From Cohaesibacter sp. (GTDB lineage Bacteria; Pseudomonadota; Alphaproteobacteria; Rhizobiales; Cohaesibacteraceae), in contig JAOAQZ010000020.1 of NCBI GenBank assembly GCA_025210795.1, positions 186,001 through 250,000 of the forward strand: DNA of 64,000 bases, written 5' to 3'. Positions 57,301 to 64,000 of this stretch are shown here, piece by piece. Each line of letters opens with the position of its first letter. Position 1 is the first letter of the stretch. A program made the position numbers and the translations under genes. The notes under the pieces were generated by a model. The model worked only from the letters and a program-made list of their open reading frames with translations. It made no database searches and was not told the DNA's origin.

Positions 57301-60300
57301 ACTTGGGCTGGCGTCAGAACAATTGATTGATCGCACAGATCGTCAATTCATTCAGCAGACAGTTTACACGCAATCTGGCACTTACCCTGCCGAGGTTTCC
57401 CAACGTTCGGAACTGTTTGTGGCAGTCGATGGGGTATCGGTCGGTAGCATCATCGTCGATACGGCAGAATATCTGGAAGATATTGTCAATGCTGGCGGGA
57501 CAGATCTGCATCGCTCTTTGGCAGGGTTGGGCATCGCCATGCGTGCGGAAGGTTGGACCGGCTCGATACCCGATGAAGCAAAGACAGGGTTGCTGTTCTA
57601 TGGCGGGAATGAAGACACCGTCATTACCCTGACCGCTGATGCAGCATTCATGACCGAATTCGGTCTGGGCGAACCAGAAAAGCAGCTTTATTTTGGCCCT
57701 GGCTTGCAGACAATGTCCGTAACCGGCGCTCTCGCCTTGCCAGAAGATGGCAGATTGACGGGTGATGCCAATTTCACGATTGTGTTGGCAAACAGAGAGG
57801 CCGATCAGACCGATCCTCTCAGGGTTTTGGTGAGCATTGATGCCAATGAGACCCGCGATAACAACACGACCGAAGATCTGCTCGATGATATTCAGGCCGC
57901 TTTGGAAGAGGCCACAATTGGTGGCGGGGTGATCACTGCAGGCGTGAATGAAGACGGATATTTAATCCTGATCAGTCGCTCCGGCACCCACAGCATGCAT
58001 ATTGAAACACAGGCAGGAAATGGTGCTGCCAATGCCTTGGGCCTTGCTCCCTATCAGGAGAGCAACCGACCGCTGGCGGTTCAGACCTCCAAGTCCAATA
58101 TTGGAGACAGAATCTCGGTCCATAATTTCTCAGCTGTTGCCAGTCTGGAGGTCGGTGCAACCTTCAGCGGTTCTGCTGACTTTGGCTTCACGGCCATTGA
58201 AATTGTCGATGCCACCGCCAGCTTGAGCTTTAGCAGCGATCTGATCTTGCAAGATGGCGGAACGATCAATGAATTGATGGCGCAATCGGTATCTGTTGAA
58301 GATGTGCTCTCGGATCTCCTGCCAACATCCGAGGCAGAGATCATCCTGCCGGTAGAGGTGACAGGCGCAGCGGCAACCCTCTTGAGCCTTGAGAATGATC
58401 CGAACAATCCGAACGATGATCCGAAAATTCTGATCACATCCGACAACATCTTGCGAGGCGATGCCTGGCAGATGACAACCGAAAATCTGGATCCATTGAT
58501 CGATTTCTCAGGAATGTCGGCAGCAGACTGGGCACAGTTGATTGCAAATCTGGCAGATTTTCTGGAGCAATTGGCAGAGGAATCCGTCCTCTCGCTGGGA
58601 ATCCCTGCTATCGACGATTCCATTGCCAATGTGCTTGATTTTGTCTCCGATGTCGCCGATGCAGCCGCTGCCTTTGCGGTCAATCCGGCAGAGACCATCA
58701 GTGCGTTGGAAGACCGGCTGAATGCCGCCATGCAAACAGCGCTCAATGTTGCAAGCGGCGATTTTGTCGATCTGGTCTATGATGCGGCTGCACGAGATTT
58801 TCAGGTTTCGCTGAATTTTGCGCCTGCACTGGATACCTACACTTTGCCATTTGATTTTGATCTGGCAGAACTGGGGATAGATACCAGTGCGCTTGGCCCT
58901 CTGGAAACTTTGATACAGGCCGAAGGGTCTGGTGCGTTTGACGTGACCCCGGATGTTGAGGCCAATCTGGTCTTTGGCTTTGATCTGACCGATCCAACTG
59001 CGCCTGGTACTTATATTTCTTCCGCAACAGGCCTCTCTCTGGGTCTGTTGCTGCTCACCCCGACACCCTTTACATTAACTGCCGGGGGCGGACCCGTCGC
59101 GGTGAGCGTCAATAACGGCACCATCCGTCTGGTACGCGATAAAAATGCTGCCACCCCGGAAGCGGCGACCATTGAGATTGGCATCACGGATGAGCCTGAT
59201 GAATCCATCCGCAAGATTTCAATGTCCGACTTCCTCGCCATGAATTTTGGTGCAACGGACGGCTCCGGGCCGATTGAGGTGGAGTTTGAAGGCAGCTTTG
59301 ATGCGCTTCTGCCATTGGAAGTGGCAGGAAGCGATATCGGCGATCTGGAGATCACGATTGACGATCTGGGCGCTTTCTTTGATGCTCTGTTTGCCGGAGA
59401 GACGGTGCCAATCACAGTCTCGCCGCCAGAAGATATCGAGAATGCTTTCAACACCATCAATATGCTTGGAGATCTCAACTGGATCACAGGTCTCGATATG
59501 GCGTTGGGCGCGGTCGAAGATCTGCTGCGCGGGCAGGTTCTTGGCATTGAGCTGCCATTTGCCGGAGACAGCTTGTCGGATGCGGCTGACTTTGTTGCAG
59601 AGATCCGTGCAGACATTGTCGACATTGTTAGCACGGGCGGAATTCAGTCTGTGCTTGATGCTCTCAACAACACATTGGGCAGCAGCGGACTTGGGTTGCT
59701 CACCGAAAATCTTGTCGCTCGTTATATGCTACAAGGGGATACAGAATATCGCCTCGTTGCAGGCGAGGCTTTCGATCCGCTAACCATGATCGATGTGCAG
59801 TTCGATCTGCCCTTGGGTGGGACGTGGACGGCAGCAACCCCGCTTGAGTTTGACATCGGTCTGCCAGGCCTTGGTCTGGAGCTTATGGAAGGCTCAGGCA
59901 TTGAGGCCAGCGTTGAATGGGATCTTGATCTTGTCTTTGGCATCAATACCGAACATGGAGCCTATCTGGTTACCGATGACGAAGATGAACTGGATCTGGC
60001 TGTCTCGCTGACACTGGAAGAAGATTTTGCAGCCCTCGGTCAGATGGGTTTCATGCAAGTCGCCTTCTCGGAAAAAGAAGGCGGTGCCCAGACAGGATTG
60101 TTCGGCACTATTTCCGTTGATATTGGCGGAGAGAGCCATCTGCATTTTGCCGATTTTGCTGATGGTTTCTCCCAATCAGAAATTGACTATCAATTGTCTG
60201 CAACGGCAGATCTTGATGTGCTGCTGGGGTTCGATTTCGAACGCCAAAATGGCGCGTGGGTCGAAACCTCCAATATCCCGACATTGAGTGCGGTGTTTGT

Positions 60301-63300
60301 ACTGGATTGGGATATTATCGGTTCTGACGTTGCAGCTGGCGCTTCACCTCTGGTGGGCTTCCAGGATATCGAGTTGCATTTCGGGGATTTCATCAATGAG
60401 TTCTTGGAGCCTATCCTTGATCCGATCCTTGATATTGTCCAGCCCTTCAAACCGGTTCTGGATTTCCTGACAACACCAATTCCGATTGTCTCCCAACTGG
60501 CAGGCCCAACCACGCCGCTTGATATTGCCGCAGAGTTCGGCAATTTTGATGGCGTTGTCGAAACCATCGAGATCCTTGATCGCATCGTTGATATTGCTGC
60601 GCTCTTTGGAACAGGCGAAGATGATCTGCGCTTTGACCTTGGCGATTTGGTATTTGGTGGGTCGGATAGCGCGCTGGCAGGCTTTGGTGTCGATCTTCGC
60701 TTGGGAGAAGGCAGCGCGGGCGGCATCGATACTGACAATCTGGATCAATATTTTGGAGATCTGGTTTCAGGAGCCGAGCTGCGAGATCAGATGACCGCTG
60801 CCAACGGCACAACAGCTGCTGAATTCTCCAGCACGTTCACAGCTGGTGATCCGAATTTCAGCTTCCCGATCATAGACAATCCCACCAGTGTTATCGGAAT
60901 GCTGTTTGGCAAGGATGTCGATCTGGTTGAGGTTCAATTGCCGGTCTTCAGATTTGCATTTGATTATCGTCAGACCTTTGGCCCGATCTGGACACCACCA
61001 CCAATTCTGGTGACCCTGCAAGGGGGCTTCTCGGCCGAGATTGATCTGGGCTTTGGTTATGACACGCGAGGTGTAAGCAACTTCATTGATTCCAGCGATC
61101 CGCTTGATCTTCTGGATGGCTTCTATATCGACGATGACCCCCGTGATACGGGCGGGGATCCGTCAGAATTTCGGGCAGGTGTAACCCTTGATATCGGGGC
61201 AACCATCGAGCTTGGATTGGCTGCGGCATCTATTTTTGGCGGCATCTTTGCCAATCTTGGCCTGAATTTTAACGATCCTGATGACGATGGCAAAATCCGG
61301 GCGCAGGAACTGGCAGATCAGTTTGCGCTTGGGCCCTTGCATGTCTTTGATGCAGAAGGGGAGCTGGGCTTCCGCGCTTGGGCGGAAGTGCGCCTTGGTC
61401 CCGTCGCACCAGATGCCTTGAACAAGACTTTCACCATTCCGATTGTGCCCGATACCGTTGTGGTCTCCTTCGAACTGAGTGGCGATGCACCAGAACCCAG
61501 ACTGGCCTCGTTGGTGGTGGATAATGTTGAGGCAACGGAAGGGGAGTTGGTTCTCAATGTTGGTGATCGGGCAGATCGGCGCGGCATTCAGGAAGATCAG
61601 AGTGATGAAAATTATCTGATTGAATATCTGGAGGATGGATCGGTTTCTGTCACCGCCTTTGGCATCACGCAAATCTATGGAGCAGGGGATGTCAAAATTG
61701 GGTCAATTCACGCCGATTTCGGTGCGGGCAATGATGAGCTGAGCATTCGGGGGGATCTGCGCCGGACCGATGGCCGGGCCATGCGGGTCTTTGCCGATGG
61801 CGGGTTTGGTGATGACATCATGCGCGGCTCAATCGGGAGTGATGTGCTGATTGGCGGTGCAGGCTCTGACCAGCTCTATGGTGGCGGGGGCGCTGATTAT
61901 CTCTATCTTCATGCTGAAGAGAGTGAAGGTACGGTCGATTATGGCCTCGGTCTCACTCTCTATGGAGGTGAGGAGCAAGCCTATGGCGGTGATGGTGATG
62001 ATTATATCATCGGTAGCTGGGGCGAAGACATCATCCTTGGCGGTGAAGGCAATGACAAGATTTGGGGTGGCGCGAGCAATGACCTGATCTATGGCGAGGG
62101 CGGCCATGACACCATCGTTGGGGGCCTCGGAGACGACTTGCTGTCAGGTGGTTCCGGGAATGACGAGATTCACGGTAGTGCCGATAATGATGTGATCGTA
62201 GGCGGCAAGGGGGCAGATGAACTGCATGGCGATGAGCTGAGCGCGACCTTTACCGGTGGTGCGTTCGAGATTTGGGGATCTGGTTATAGCAATGATGCCG
62301 ACGATGATCTGTTCTTTGGTGATGACTTCGATCAGCAGACTATAGCGGATCTTGGGCGGACACCGCTGATAGAAAACCGTTATGGCTACGAGATTGAAAC
62401 CCTCGCCAATATGTTCGGCGAATCCAATGTTTCGAACCGATATGGATTGGTTGTGCACAATGCTGATGCAGATGAAATTCACGCCTCCAGTGGTGAAGAT
62501 ATCATCTTCGGTGGTGAGGCGAGTGATAGGATTTTTGGCGATAGCGGTTTCAACCGGATTTATGCTGGTGATGGCCATGATGTGGTTCAGGGCGGCGAGG
62601 ATGCCGACTGGATTTATGGTAACGCCGGGCGTGATGAAATCTATGGCAATGCCGGTGTGGATGTAATTCACGGCAATGCAGGCGATGATGAAATCTTCGG
62701 CGGGGCAGATGATGACTGGCTCTATGGCGAGGAAGGTGAAGATACTCTGTCCGGCGATGCAGGCAATGATGAATTGCGCGGCGGGGCGGACGATGACCTG
62801 CTGCTTGGCGGCATCGGGGATGACATGCTGCTGGGCATGGAAGGGAATGATACGCTCATCGGTGCCAGCGGCAATGATATCCTCAATGGCAATTCCGGGA
62901 ATGATGTTCTGTATGGCAGCGATGGTGACGACAGGCTCTATGGCTCTGCAGGCAATGACGCGATCTATGGCGGCACAGGTGCCGATCTGATCGAAGGCGG
63001 CGAAGATGATGATAATCTGCACGGTAATACAGGTGTGGATCGCATCTTTGGCCGAACCGGAAATGACACGATTTCAGGCGGTGATGGTGATGACCTATTG
63101 TACGGAAATGAAGGCATCGACACCATTTCCGGTGACGGCGGAGATGATGTCATCCGCGGTGGTGCAGAAGCGGACATCTTGCATGGTGGTCGTGACGACG
63201 ACCTGATATTCGGCGAAGCTGCCAATGATGTGATCCATGGTGATGAAGGCCATGACGAAATCTATGGCGGTGATGGGGACGACGCCATCTTCGGCAACGA

Positions 63301-64000
63301 GGGCGTGGATAGCCTTTATGGGGGAGACGGGGCCGACGTCATTCATGGCAATGAAGACGCCGACTATATCTTTGGTGAGTTGGGGGCAGATGAGCTCTTT
63401 GGTGATCAGGGCAACGACACCATTGAGGGCAATCAAGGCAACGACATCCTGCATGGCGGCACAGGCAACGATCTGCTGTCCGGCAAGAGTGGTGATGACC
63501 TTCTCTATGGTCAGGCAGGTGAAGATCTTGCCCATGGTGGATTGGGCACCGATAGCATCTTTGGTGGGGCTGGGCGCGATCTCCTCTATGGCAATGAGGG
63601 AGCCGACCGTCTCTATGGTGATGCCGGGGACGATGTGGTTGACGGTGGCGCTGGTGGCGATCTGATTGACGGTGGCGCAGGCGATGACCAGCTGATTGGT
63701 GGTACTGAAGCTGATGTGATCCGGGGTGGCAGTGGTGACGATTTTGCCGATAGCGGATCAGGTGATGACCTTGTCTTTGGGGGACTGGGTGATGACAATC
63801 TGAGCGGCGGCATTGGCGCAGATGAGCTGTCTGGTGAAGCGGGCGAGGATGTGCTGCATGGCAATGCCGGTAAGGATTTGCTGTTTGGTGGTGCTGATGC
63901 CGATCGGCTACACGGTGGCGACGATGATGACCGCCTGTTTGCTGGAAGCGGGATTGGCGATCATCTGTATGGCGAGGCTGGTGATGATGTCCTCCACGGC
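45317..64000 (+). CDS. giant LEPR-XLL / RTX surface protein (continues past window)
   Basis: At least 6,228 codons with no stop in the window. No Sec signal peptide: residues 1-51 are basic and Ser/Thr/Ala-rich, then [10 protein letters not shown] (52-61), the LEPR-XLL motif of very large Gram-negative and planctomycete surface proteins. Next (about 80-1,100) come acidic beta-rich segments with recurring xxIPFxxxS elements; then about 1,140-4,200 an array of ~241-residue modules built on D-N-T-S-x-x-D-L-V-x-D-I-N; then another acidic region; an EF-hand-like loop [12 protein letters not shown]; and from about residue 5,495 an RTX nonapeptide array. I noticed no cysteine. ATG 45317 has only a weak ribosome site; no better in-frame start exists. 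Likely an exported, calcium-folded adhesin or surface-layer protein. Its neighbours are taken to be its export machinery. Confidence 0.88.
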   Translation, partial: MFFERWDNLRTLLSSASPITLLMKPPRRAAATKATQKAVRASKASQMTVEPLEPRLLLSADLLPGAESALLEGIEDFTNLLSELDQDELLNTNIPFINRSASDLIGVSDVAQQVLDEASTIIDDGVETAADAAAFSAELAQALDGLDGVIATATQTPDELSWTVTLSDEFDPAPFVFDISGIADGFDIEGDASANLSVSATTDVSFIFGVTLDDFDFFVEDFLLEGDVSLSGTDIDSLVRIGGADLEIVDGAVSLDVELDATLTDFDNGDGLDRLDRDDLQAAPISALLTGTIAGNGQATLPVEAAFLPSSETLTIAFGGALDGLSADMEFEAGSQLEALARLAAGDFEAMMQSGLDQLPSLIEGAIGHMSADLPLIGDGLSSITAIAQQLSDAFDNVQDFNSIDDLQSQLEAALGNLINLNVADGEVRFTLSASEALSGDLPIDVDLLSEDANSPFAAGFAFSGDANVTGSANVSIEIAASLDPSIRNDQRFSIIEGVNSYVELAFQLTTVAAFSGDVRFGPGRLTLSNGNASVTGSNPGTSATLRALLSGNQSGQTTDGRIYLSDMISANIADLLSIELDGEAHFSADLNAGWDPSISAVPISVVWDVNGTAPAIQVDENALLAMLSDQAGALVENAIESAALDALGELGNWFARLQDAIDSVGILNTDIPLLDESVVEILGISDLLTGLSTALEAAATDPAASTADFEARIAAEFAALQAQGIEVQHDAGSVQAGRLTSESAEEARAFGFETAGDRLVFSVGFAAQTSIDGRSVSFRPDALPDVSLEAQMDLSGITRGRITFGVDLSEGLDPANALFVRIDSLNVALDGGLTAGANLIPQIGLLDQLSASGTLDVAIAVDLAPSPSQTVTPLLTLSDILGTSANLLLSPATTTSMLQGTMALSAQLPGAAPITGSLTFSGDPVAGEIDEVMLDTDGIDSDRLRQLSQMGPSDVVAMMREITRWFGKLTDMDLMDTQLPFINRSLGEVFDFAQAYSDSVVAFLQDPDGAALFETLDGLVDRLEASLGVPADTFTIGFDEAGNEILLDVAFDYSYDTGDAPLFDFDLALGNLGDVSASATGSLNAGVAVELGLGFDLDDLPGRIVARREAVSDGVLTGNAIFEILVDETTIVPVTINRQATADNSSVADLVDDINDALALALRAAGFEPDTLIATESDAAPGKLILEGEFPENASYRLMTDRNDPTYTELGFGAVSDLGPSLIAPTASLPVNGILAEDASLSIIVDDVARGTITILASDTLDNQDAEDLIADITRALIPINTELANLPVDSNGIAQRLSVGQTSDGRLLFQAHGGIGSFAITTSEEVSHAQTDLGLAESEIVEAFTDRGHLRILSLGAIDMNAGLTEDAHLVLTLNGQGLGELVIAAQDADGNAISIQEAIRLGLRDLAASLATHGIIAEPVFEDPDFSDRANIVFYGASPDDDFSVEVQAGDSAISELSQNEGLSALDIYRNLKAFHFVATGAPLPTDGRLTSDAAITLIFDKGLASETDPLDFVITAADTQDNSTIDDLLADMRAAFDAALGEEFVAIAASDTGYLSVILSARRETATMSAGGTQAFANELGFADGAIAATEAAQSFARSLAGSADLGTVDLSEDNYLSLVVDGISLGEAFIDPSLTLAEALEQATHALNAALASHGLIASFYLAYDDDGVLQSRFDIFGLEDTQSAYLISSNETGAEQLGIDPVASLSNIQNQVLAYSVTGTSLLPTDGVLQSDFVLTFRESVGGVEQVPVFIQVTAERSELNSTPQDLVDSINEAIANARPGKDPVLYASINDDGYLVLNTARMADWIRIETDIPTPAEQIGMGEAIEVETNGSVGAIKEWAIVAEDTYFGTEPEIYHISLDGTFITTLTGPTEPIDSEEVAIAFARQLSRAFASHGVAVDLDYDASNTDYHSIRFYGLQTDQTVEFEYVSGSVLTSPSVHSLPLTYVATMTGTSQLPSDGQLTEDVTITLEQHSLYFGEISVQDRTITIAANDTLDNSSRQDLVDDINAALGGVQSGFLAALTSNNRLALIATTDNVQTDIVAEAGNALGLATRTELLPPSLYHSGQEIALDIPQSDQLSDNATIALHLDGIFLGNLVLEQGQGPQTLLTSIEEGLEAFAATFAENNIGATLSSRTDYDRSVEQYVLTFYGVASGERLSYSTSDGDAAQAELGLEAQGAAQTENFEIARAASVTLEGVVVPQNGVLTENLTFYFGLTDVRQGIAGDTEVTDWSEITLNAADTANNTSIDDLVADLNDLLYEYSPDGLASFVLDGENRLTLTTTSWYDKFSLQGTRVTSETGLISSDISVDTMGPVGPVREWILLNSDDLIATEPATFSVTLDGVYLTTLTAPSIHSFSDDIAQSFAEQLASALASNGASAELDWTVFDEDYDAIRIYGLAADQSLEFGYVQGNVAADPVARILPLTYVGAVTGDTPLPANGQLSEDVSFTIEQHYQESAQSQIHSGVRTLTAAVTADNTSRQDLVDDVNELLGGLSSGIYATLTPGNLLALVFTTDNIQTSVLADEDNALGLAIASQINAPDIYHEGQTLGLTIPANNRLSGDAAISLYLDGSHLGDLLIEQGDGSQTAYEQIHSALLAFTPNLAEHGLGLTLSEGYISGSPGLHYVVTFYGLTFDQQLSYTTQAGDAAQTDFGLADAAIMQGQDFEIARAASLVLDGSAMPLDGVLTEDLIFYVTMTDIQHGLNGDTEIDDVSLIHLRANDTLGNTSISDLVDSINDVLRDAVLNAQVSVALDGDRNLVFSTTSYFDRFSIQVPQSVDRNDLSASGFANNVKADAPAHFTPDHIWENGLTATDLATDIEFDVYLDGNILTTITVPAAGPSADMQGSMESAAVQLSKALASVGAGAYVRSNAATTSHDVHIVGLQGDQSISFAQTGSLLSAQLARIDFETYVAIAVGDFALPDTGRLTGDVSFTIARDYGDGTYSDEQIITIDADDTAGNFDQFDLIFQINEALRGPSGEDARAVATLTSGGQLALMLTDNPARTLISADSTNSAVTELGLQELQELSAPDLYSPARTFSLVAPQSGQLSSDARVSFLLDGNWTGEMTISAGDGSQTFDSLLRQAVAQMSADLASEGLTLSLSSYANQVGTTIYQISLHGASNDARLTLESFPGNPAETELGLDINYVIEKDDHNRALVITGTTPDISSNGVLERDTVFAVIEEWITSDINGDSVEQDSLEVRIRAIDTANNTSLDDFIADMNGALRDSGSNLTATLNDQGQIALVAVSDADSISVVATTELDHADLGFGEAISLTPDEALGASRQLSFVARPSELQTAVLYLDIDGVEAGHLYVSDLVPFADAIQQAVTAINSQSAGLAGESSFLTSEIRTLGPDLVEVVYTIHGLADGQEAVLRADATAQTLFDLAGATNFTDSLAERLLMLEAGARVSSDGVLQEDLLVEIVEDFGDGQTETHKLFVGAADTADNTSREDLVADIQNAIAASNVFGADNRFSVGLNETNRLQFLILSNAQSVHLSGGEGNAASEQLGLPALSSLDLSGQVHQMAVGLWSIDEGTVLPQDVSFDVALDETIVGTLTIPAGTPADLVMNSNQELQNALTNHGIWLEIETGSNNLGGRPVWLVRSYGADADASLTLIPDAAARIQFDRSEEAIELVVDGPSVAMSFVADTPLPEAGRLSGDVEFDLSFGGERTYIVSVEAGETESNSSRMDLVANVQAALDDALGANRSSAGLTVDGHLIVVINVHATEMTINTASKPEVARTELGLFGDLSDTAEDRAGVRYLKFGVSFDELYNLDQDAHIDLTLDGTDLGELVLAAQDEDGNPISLYDAAKRGLQPFYASLAANGINARLETDRHNEWQIAFYGATSDMDFTYHVNAGDPAFTELGIPDGTNQLDASGRLHDIQILAQSVALPANGQLSGDASFTLHPAYPDTAYGPSQIVVTAASTADNTSRADLLDDIVQALASEGYLEDLVAVGMTEDGRLSMVMALPTSTLRITADNNVAQSELGLASEQLIDRTDRQFIQQTVYTQSGTYPAEVSQRSELFVAVDGVSVGSIIVDTAEYLEDIVNAGGTDLHRSLAGLGIAMRAEGWTGSIPDEAKTGLLFYGGNEDTVITLTADAAFMTEFGLGEPEKQLYFGPGLQTMSVTGALALPEDGRLTGDANFTIVLANREADQTDPLRVLVSIDANETRDNNTTEDLLDDIQAALEEATIGGGVITAGVNEDGYLILISRSGTHSMHIETQAGNGAANALGLAPYQESNRPLAVQTSKSNIGDRISVHNFSAVASLEVGATFSGSADFGFTAIEIVDATASLSFSSDLILQDGGTINELMAQSVSVEDVLSDLLPTSEAEIILPVEVTGAAATLLSLENDPNNPNDDPKILITSDNILRGDAWQMTTENLDPLIDFSGMSAADWAQLIANLADFLEQLAEESVLSLGIPAIDDSIANVLDFVSDVADAAAAFAVNPAETISALEDRLNAAMQTALNVASGDFVDLVYDAAARDFQVSLNFAPALDTYTLPFDFDLAELGIDTSALGPLETLIQAEGSGAFDVTPDVEANLVFGFDLTDPTAPGTYISSATGLSLGLLLLTPTPFTLTAGGGPVAVSVNNGTIRLVRDKNAATPEAATIEIGITDEPDESIRKISMSDFLAMNFGATDGSGPIEVEFEGSFDALLPLEVAGSDIGDLEITIDDLGAFFDALFAGETVPITVSPPEDIENAFNTINMLGDLNWITGLDMALGAVEDLLRGQVLGIELPFAGDSLSDAADFVAEIRADIVDIVSTGGIQSVLDALNNTLGSSGLGLLTENLVARYMLQGDTEYRLVAGEAFDPLTMIDVQFDLPLGGTWTAATPLEFDIGLPGLGLELMEGSGIEASVEWDLDLVFGINTEHGAYLVTDDEDELDLAVSLTLEEDFAALGQMGFMQVAFSEKEGGAQTGLFGTISVDIGGESHLHFADFADGFSQSEIDYQLSATADLDVLLGFDFERQNGAWVETSNIPTLSAVFVLDWDIIGSDVAAGASPLVGFQDIELHFGDFINEFLEPILDPILDIVQPFKPVLDFLTTPIPIVSQLAGPTTPLDIAAEFGNFDGVVETIEILDRIVDIAALFGTGEDDLRFDLGDLVFGGSDSALAGFGVDLRLGEGSAGGIDTDNLDQYFGDLVSGAELRDQMTAANGTTAAEFSSTFTAGDPNFSFPIIDNPTSVIGMLFGKDVDLVEVQLPVFRFAFDYRQTFGPIWTPPPILVTLQGGFSAEIDLGFGYDTRGVSNFIDSSDPLDLLDGFYIDDDPRDTGGDPSEFRAGVTLDIGATIELGLAAASIFGGIFANLGLNFNDPDDDGKIRAQELADQFALGPLHVFDAEGELGFRAWAEVRLGPVAPDALNKTFTIPIVPDTVVVSFELSGDAPEPRLASLVVDNVEATEGELVLNVGDRADRRGIQEDQSDENYLIEYLEDGSVSVTAFGITQIYGAGDVKIGSIHADFGAGNDELSIRGDLRRTDGRAMRVFADGGFGDDIMRGSIGSDVLIGGAGSDQLYGGGGADYLYLHAEESEGTVDYGLGLTLYGGEEQAYGGDGDDYIIGSWGEDIILGGEGNDKIWGGASNDLIYGEGGHDTIVGGLGDDLLSGGSGNDEIHGSADNDVIVGGKGADELHGDELSATFTGGAFEIWGSGYSNDADDDLFFGDDFDQQTIADLGRTPLIENRYGYEIETLANMFGESNVSNRYGLVVHNADADEIHASSGEDIIFGGEASDRIFGDSGFNRIYAGDGHDVVQGGEDADWIYGNAGRDEIYGNAGVDVIHGNAGDDEIFGGADDDWLYGEEGEDTLSGDAGNDELRGGADDDLLLGGIGDDMLLGMEGNDTLIGASGNDILNGNSGNDVLYGSDGDDRLYGSAGNDAIYGGTGADLIEGGEDDDNLHGNTGVDRIFGRTGNDTISGGDGDDLLYGNEGIDTISGDGGDDVIRGGAEADILHGGRDDDLIFGEAANDVIHGDEGHDEIYGGDGDDAIFGNEGVDSLYGGDGADVIHGNEDADYIFGELGADELFGDQGNDTIEGNQGNDILHGGTGNDLLSGKSGDDLLYGQAGEDLAHGGLGTDSIFGGAGRDLLYGNEGADRLYGDAGDDVVDGGAGGDLIDGGAGDDQLIGGTEADVIRGGSGDDFADSGSGDDLVFGGLGDDNLSGGIGADELSGEAGEDVLHGNAGKDLLFGGADADRLHGGDDDDRLFAGSGIGDHLYGEAGDDVLHG
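48740..57900 (+). repeat. array of about fourteen D-N-T-S/DLVxDIN modules in the giant protein
   Basis: The core T-x-D-N-T-S-x-x-D-L-V-x-D-I-N-x-A-L recurs near 48740, 49097, 49883, 50606, 51314, 52058, 52757, 53501, 54203, 54959, 55667, 56381, 57119 and 57851. From 49883 on the spacing is 699-756 nt, mean about 724 nt (241 residues). Each unit also has an L-P-x-D-G-x-L-T-x-D lead and a second half with L-D-G-x-x-L-G-x-L and F-Y-G, ending in E-L-G-L. The copies are diverged, so this is a protein repeat and not simple DNA duplication. Confidence 0.85.
50849..55140 (+). repeat. three super-repeats of about 1,450 nt in the giant protein
   Basis: Three consecutive units begin with E/I-W at 50852, 52295 and 53750 (spacing 1,443 and 1,455 nt, about 481-485 residues). 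Copies 1 and 2 share LPLTYVxxxTG, QDLVDDx[21 protein letters not shown] and TSxYDxFSxQ in the same order; copy 3 is more diverged. Each super-repeat equals two of the ~241-residue modules, with alternating spacings (about 700 and 744-756 nt), so a pair of modules was duplicated as a block. Confidence 0.8.
61274..61309 (+). other. EF-hand-like calcium loop in the giant protein
   Basis: [12 protein letters not shown] has acidic or polar residues at positions 1, 3, 5 and 12, Gly at 6 and Ile at 8, the exact EF-hand/dockerin loop pattern. It lies just before the RTX array. Confidence 0.6.
61799..64000 (+). repeat. RTX nonapeptide (GGxGxDxUx) array, continues past window
   Basis: Starting at [17 protein letters not shown] the protein is a near-continuous series of nine-residue repeats of G-G-x-G-x-D-x-(L/I/F)-x, with many G-N-x-G variants, to the window edge. 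A non-repeat insert of about 85 residues sits near 62215-62470 ([19 protein letters not shown]). RTX repeats fold into a calcium-bound parallel beta-roll outside the cell. The regular 27-nt period is coding, not a CRISPR or minisatellite. Confidence 0.93.

Noticed and set aside
62144..63022. Open frame of 292 codons antisense to the RTX array with Ile-rich repeats
   Set aside because: The repeats are the reverse complement of the glycine-aspartate nonapeptides and not a separate protein.
61799..64000. Regular 27-nt period that could suggest a CRISPR or minisatellite
   Set aside because: The period is the RTX codon period in a continuous reading frame; units are diverged and there are no spacers.
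1..64000. Search for insertion sequences, prophage or integrase genes
   Set aside because: No transposase or integrase motif or terminal inverted repeat pair was seen; the accessory 34-64 kb block next to a tRNA gene could be an island, but I found no attachment-site repeat.

Overview
The window is about 52-55% GC by eye and reads as a chromosome segment of an alphaproteobacterium of the order Hyphomicrobiales (Rhizobiales), probably marine. The support for this is the def-fmt-truA-dapE-dapD block, the phoR-pstSCAB-phoU-phoB order, the two-domain dCTP deaminase, a DUF2585 (UPF0314) protein, a SAM-II riboswitch ahead of metZ and the tRNA-Gly(CCC) sequence. A Cohaesibacter-like genus is a guess from overall protein flavour and was not tested.

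Layout. 1-8.1 kb: end of rmuC, then def-fmt-truA on the plus strand facing dapD, a DUF805 protein, dapE and three small membrane proteins on the minus strand. 8.2-10 kb: an overlapping chemotaxis pair (PAS protein and MCP). 10.5-13 kb: L,D-transpeptidase and an EamA transporter. 13-22.6 kb: the phosphate regulon trkH-phoR-(Pho box)-pstS-pstC-pstA-pstB-phoU-phoB. 22.7-33.5 kb: housekeeping and accessory genes (apaG, CDP-alcohol phosphotransferase, a YiiX-like NlpC/P60 protein, a VOC protein, metZ with SAM-II riboswitch, dcd, YigZ, two tandem CelD/BioF2-type GNATs, DUF2585, GST, a NavMs-like sodium channel), then tRNA-Gly.

33.9-64 kb is the accessory and most interesting part. Two tandem paralogous regulators fuse a LuxR-type HTH to a C-terminal alpha/beta hydrolase. 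They are divergent from a plus-strand, mostly overlapping gene set: DUF3467 protein, GAF-HlyD fusion, PqqD-like/M50 protease/HlyD fusion, a short SecA paralogue, a periplasmic HlyD-type adaptor, and then a giant open reading frame that begins at 45317 and is still open at the window edge (at least 6,228 codons). The giant protein has no classical signal peptide. It carries an LEPR-XLL motif near its N terminus, a set of recurring 'xIPFxxxS' segments, a long array of ~241-residue modules arranged partly as ~482-residue super-repeats, an EF-hand-like loop and a C-terminal RTX (GGxGxD) array. No ABC exporter or TolC-like protein is visible.

The simplest reading is a dedicated export and maturation machine for one giant surface protein. 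In it the SecA paralogue would drive inner-membrane transit, the M50/PqqD protein would recognise or cleave near the LEPR motif, and the HlyD-like proteins would bridge the periplasm, with expression set by the neighbouring LuxR-hydrolase regulators. This functional model is inference. The gene content, overlaps and domain motifs are visible in the sequence.
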